In this document: piece by piece, positions 63,988-64,000 of the stretch
Numbering within the stretch: position 1 is the first letter of the stretch
How the letters are laid out: each line of letters opens with the position of its first letter
Source: Pseudomonas sp. B21-048
GTDB lineage: Bacteria; Pseudomonadota; Gammaproteobacteria; Pseudomonadales; Pseudomonadaceae
Length of the DNA: 64,000 nt
Direction: 5' to 3'
Assembly (NCBI RefSeq): GCF_024748615.1
Contig: NZ_CP087168.1
Location: forward strand, 4,030,001 to 4,094,000
The notes under the pieces: model-generated
Told to the model about the DNA's origin: nothing
Databases searched by the model: none
The model's input: only the letters and a program-made list of their open reading frames with translations
Translations under genes and position numbers: made by a program

Positions 63988-64000
63988 TCAATCAACTCAC

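Overview
The window is about 64 kb of a high-GC Pseudomonas chromosome, most likely of the P. fluorescens group. This is inferred from the gene blocks and from the dense short intergenic palindromes. Recognisable core genes are fadE, pyrF, gpsA, fabA-fabB, mazG, relA, rlmD, cysM, gacS, ldhA, arsC, wrbA and ttcA. No prophage, plasmid, integrase or CRISPR array is visible.

Region 1 (1-3.7 kb) holds the 3' end of fadE, a small conserved gene, a LysR regulator, an AlaX-type tRNA-editing protein and an unknown protein. Region 2 (3.7-20 kb) is a complete-looking Tad/Flp pilus locus in two converging arms. The plus-strand arm carries the secretin RcpA, the lipoprotein TadD and a DUF3613 protein, preceded by a possible 50-residue lipoprotein gene. 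The minus-strand arm carries flp, tadV, an AAA ATPase, rcpC, tadG, two tadE/F-like genes, tadZ, tadA, tadB and tadC. Between the arms an intact IS1182-type element sits inside an intergenic palindrome. An AraC-family regulator with a degenerate receiver domain is divergent from flp and is the obvious candidate regulator.

Region 3 (20-37.4 kb) begins with a duplicated tRNA-Glu/tRNA-Gly pair behind a strong promoter. It continues with an HBM-type chemoreceptor, a MocR regulator divergent from a CurA-like reductase, pyrF, an AI-2E-family membrane protein, a hydrolase/GST cluster, an orphan TccC/Rhs toxin-like gene, a thioesterase, sixA, a DUF4389 gene and gpsA. Region 4 (37.6-44.6 kb) is a three-gene unit of TonB-dependent receptor, periplasmic binding protein and hybrid sensor kinase (PA1611 position), followed by fabA-fabB.

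Region 5 (44.8-57.5 kb) contains mazG-relA and cysM-rlmD, a two-component system whose kinase runs through an intergenic repeat, gacS and ldhA. Region 6 (57.6-64 kb) has small housekeeping genes: a CxxC protein with a META lipoprotein, TlpA-like thioredoxin, arsC-wrbA-DUF2069, a Tag-like glycosylase, ttcA, a Yip1 membrane protein and sprT. Three copies of a ~100-bp palindromic repeat lie in the 3' gaps of this region.

The parts most worth following up are the Tad locus with its unusual ATPase and pseudo-receiver regulator, the orphan Rhs toxin, and the receptor/binding-protein/kinase operon. All names rest on reading the translated sequences by eye and on remembered gene order; no database search was run.
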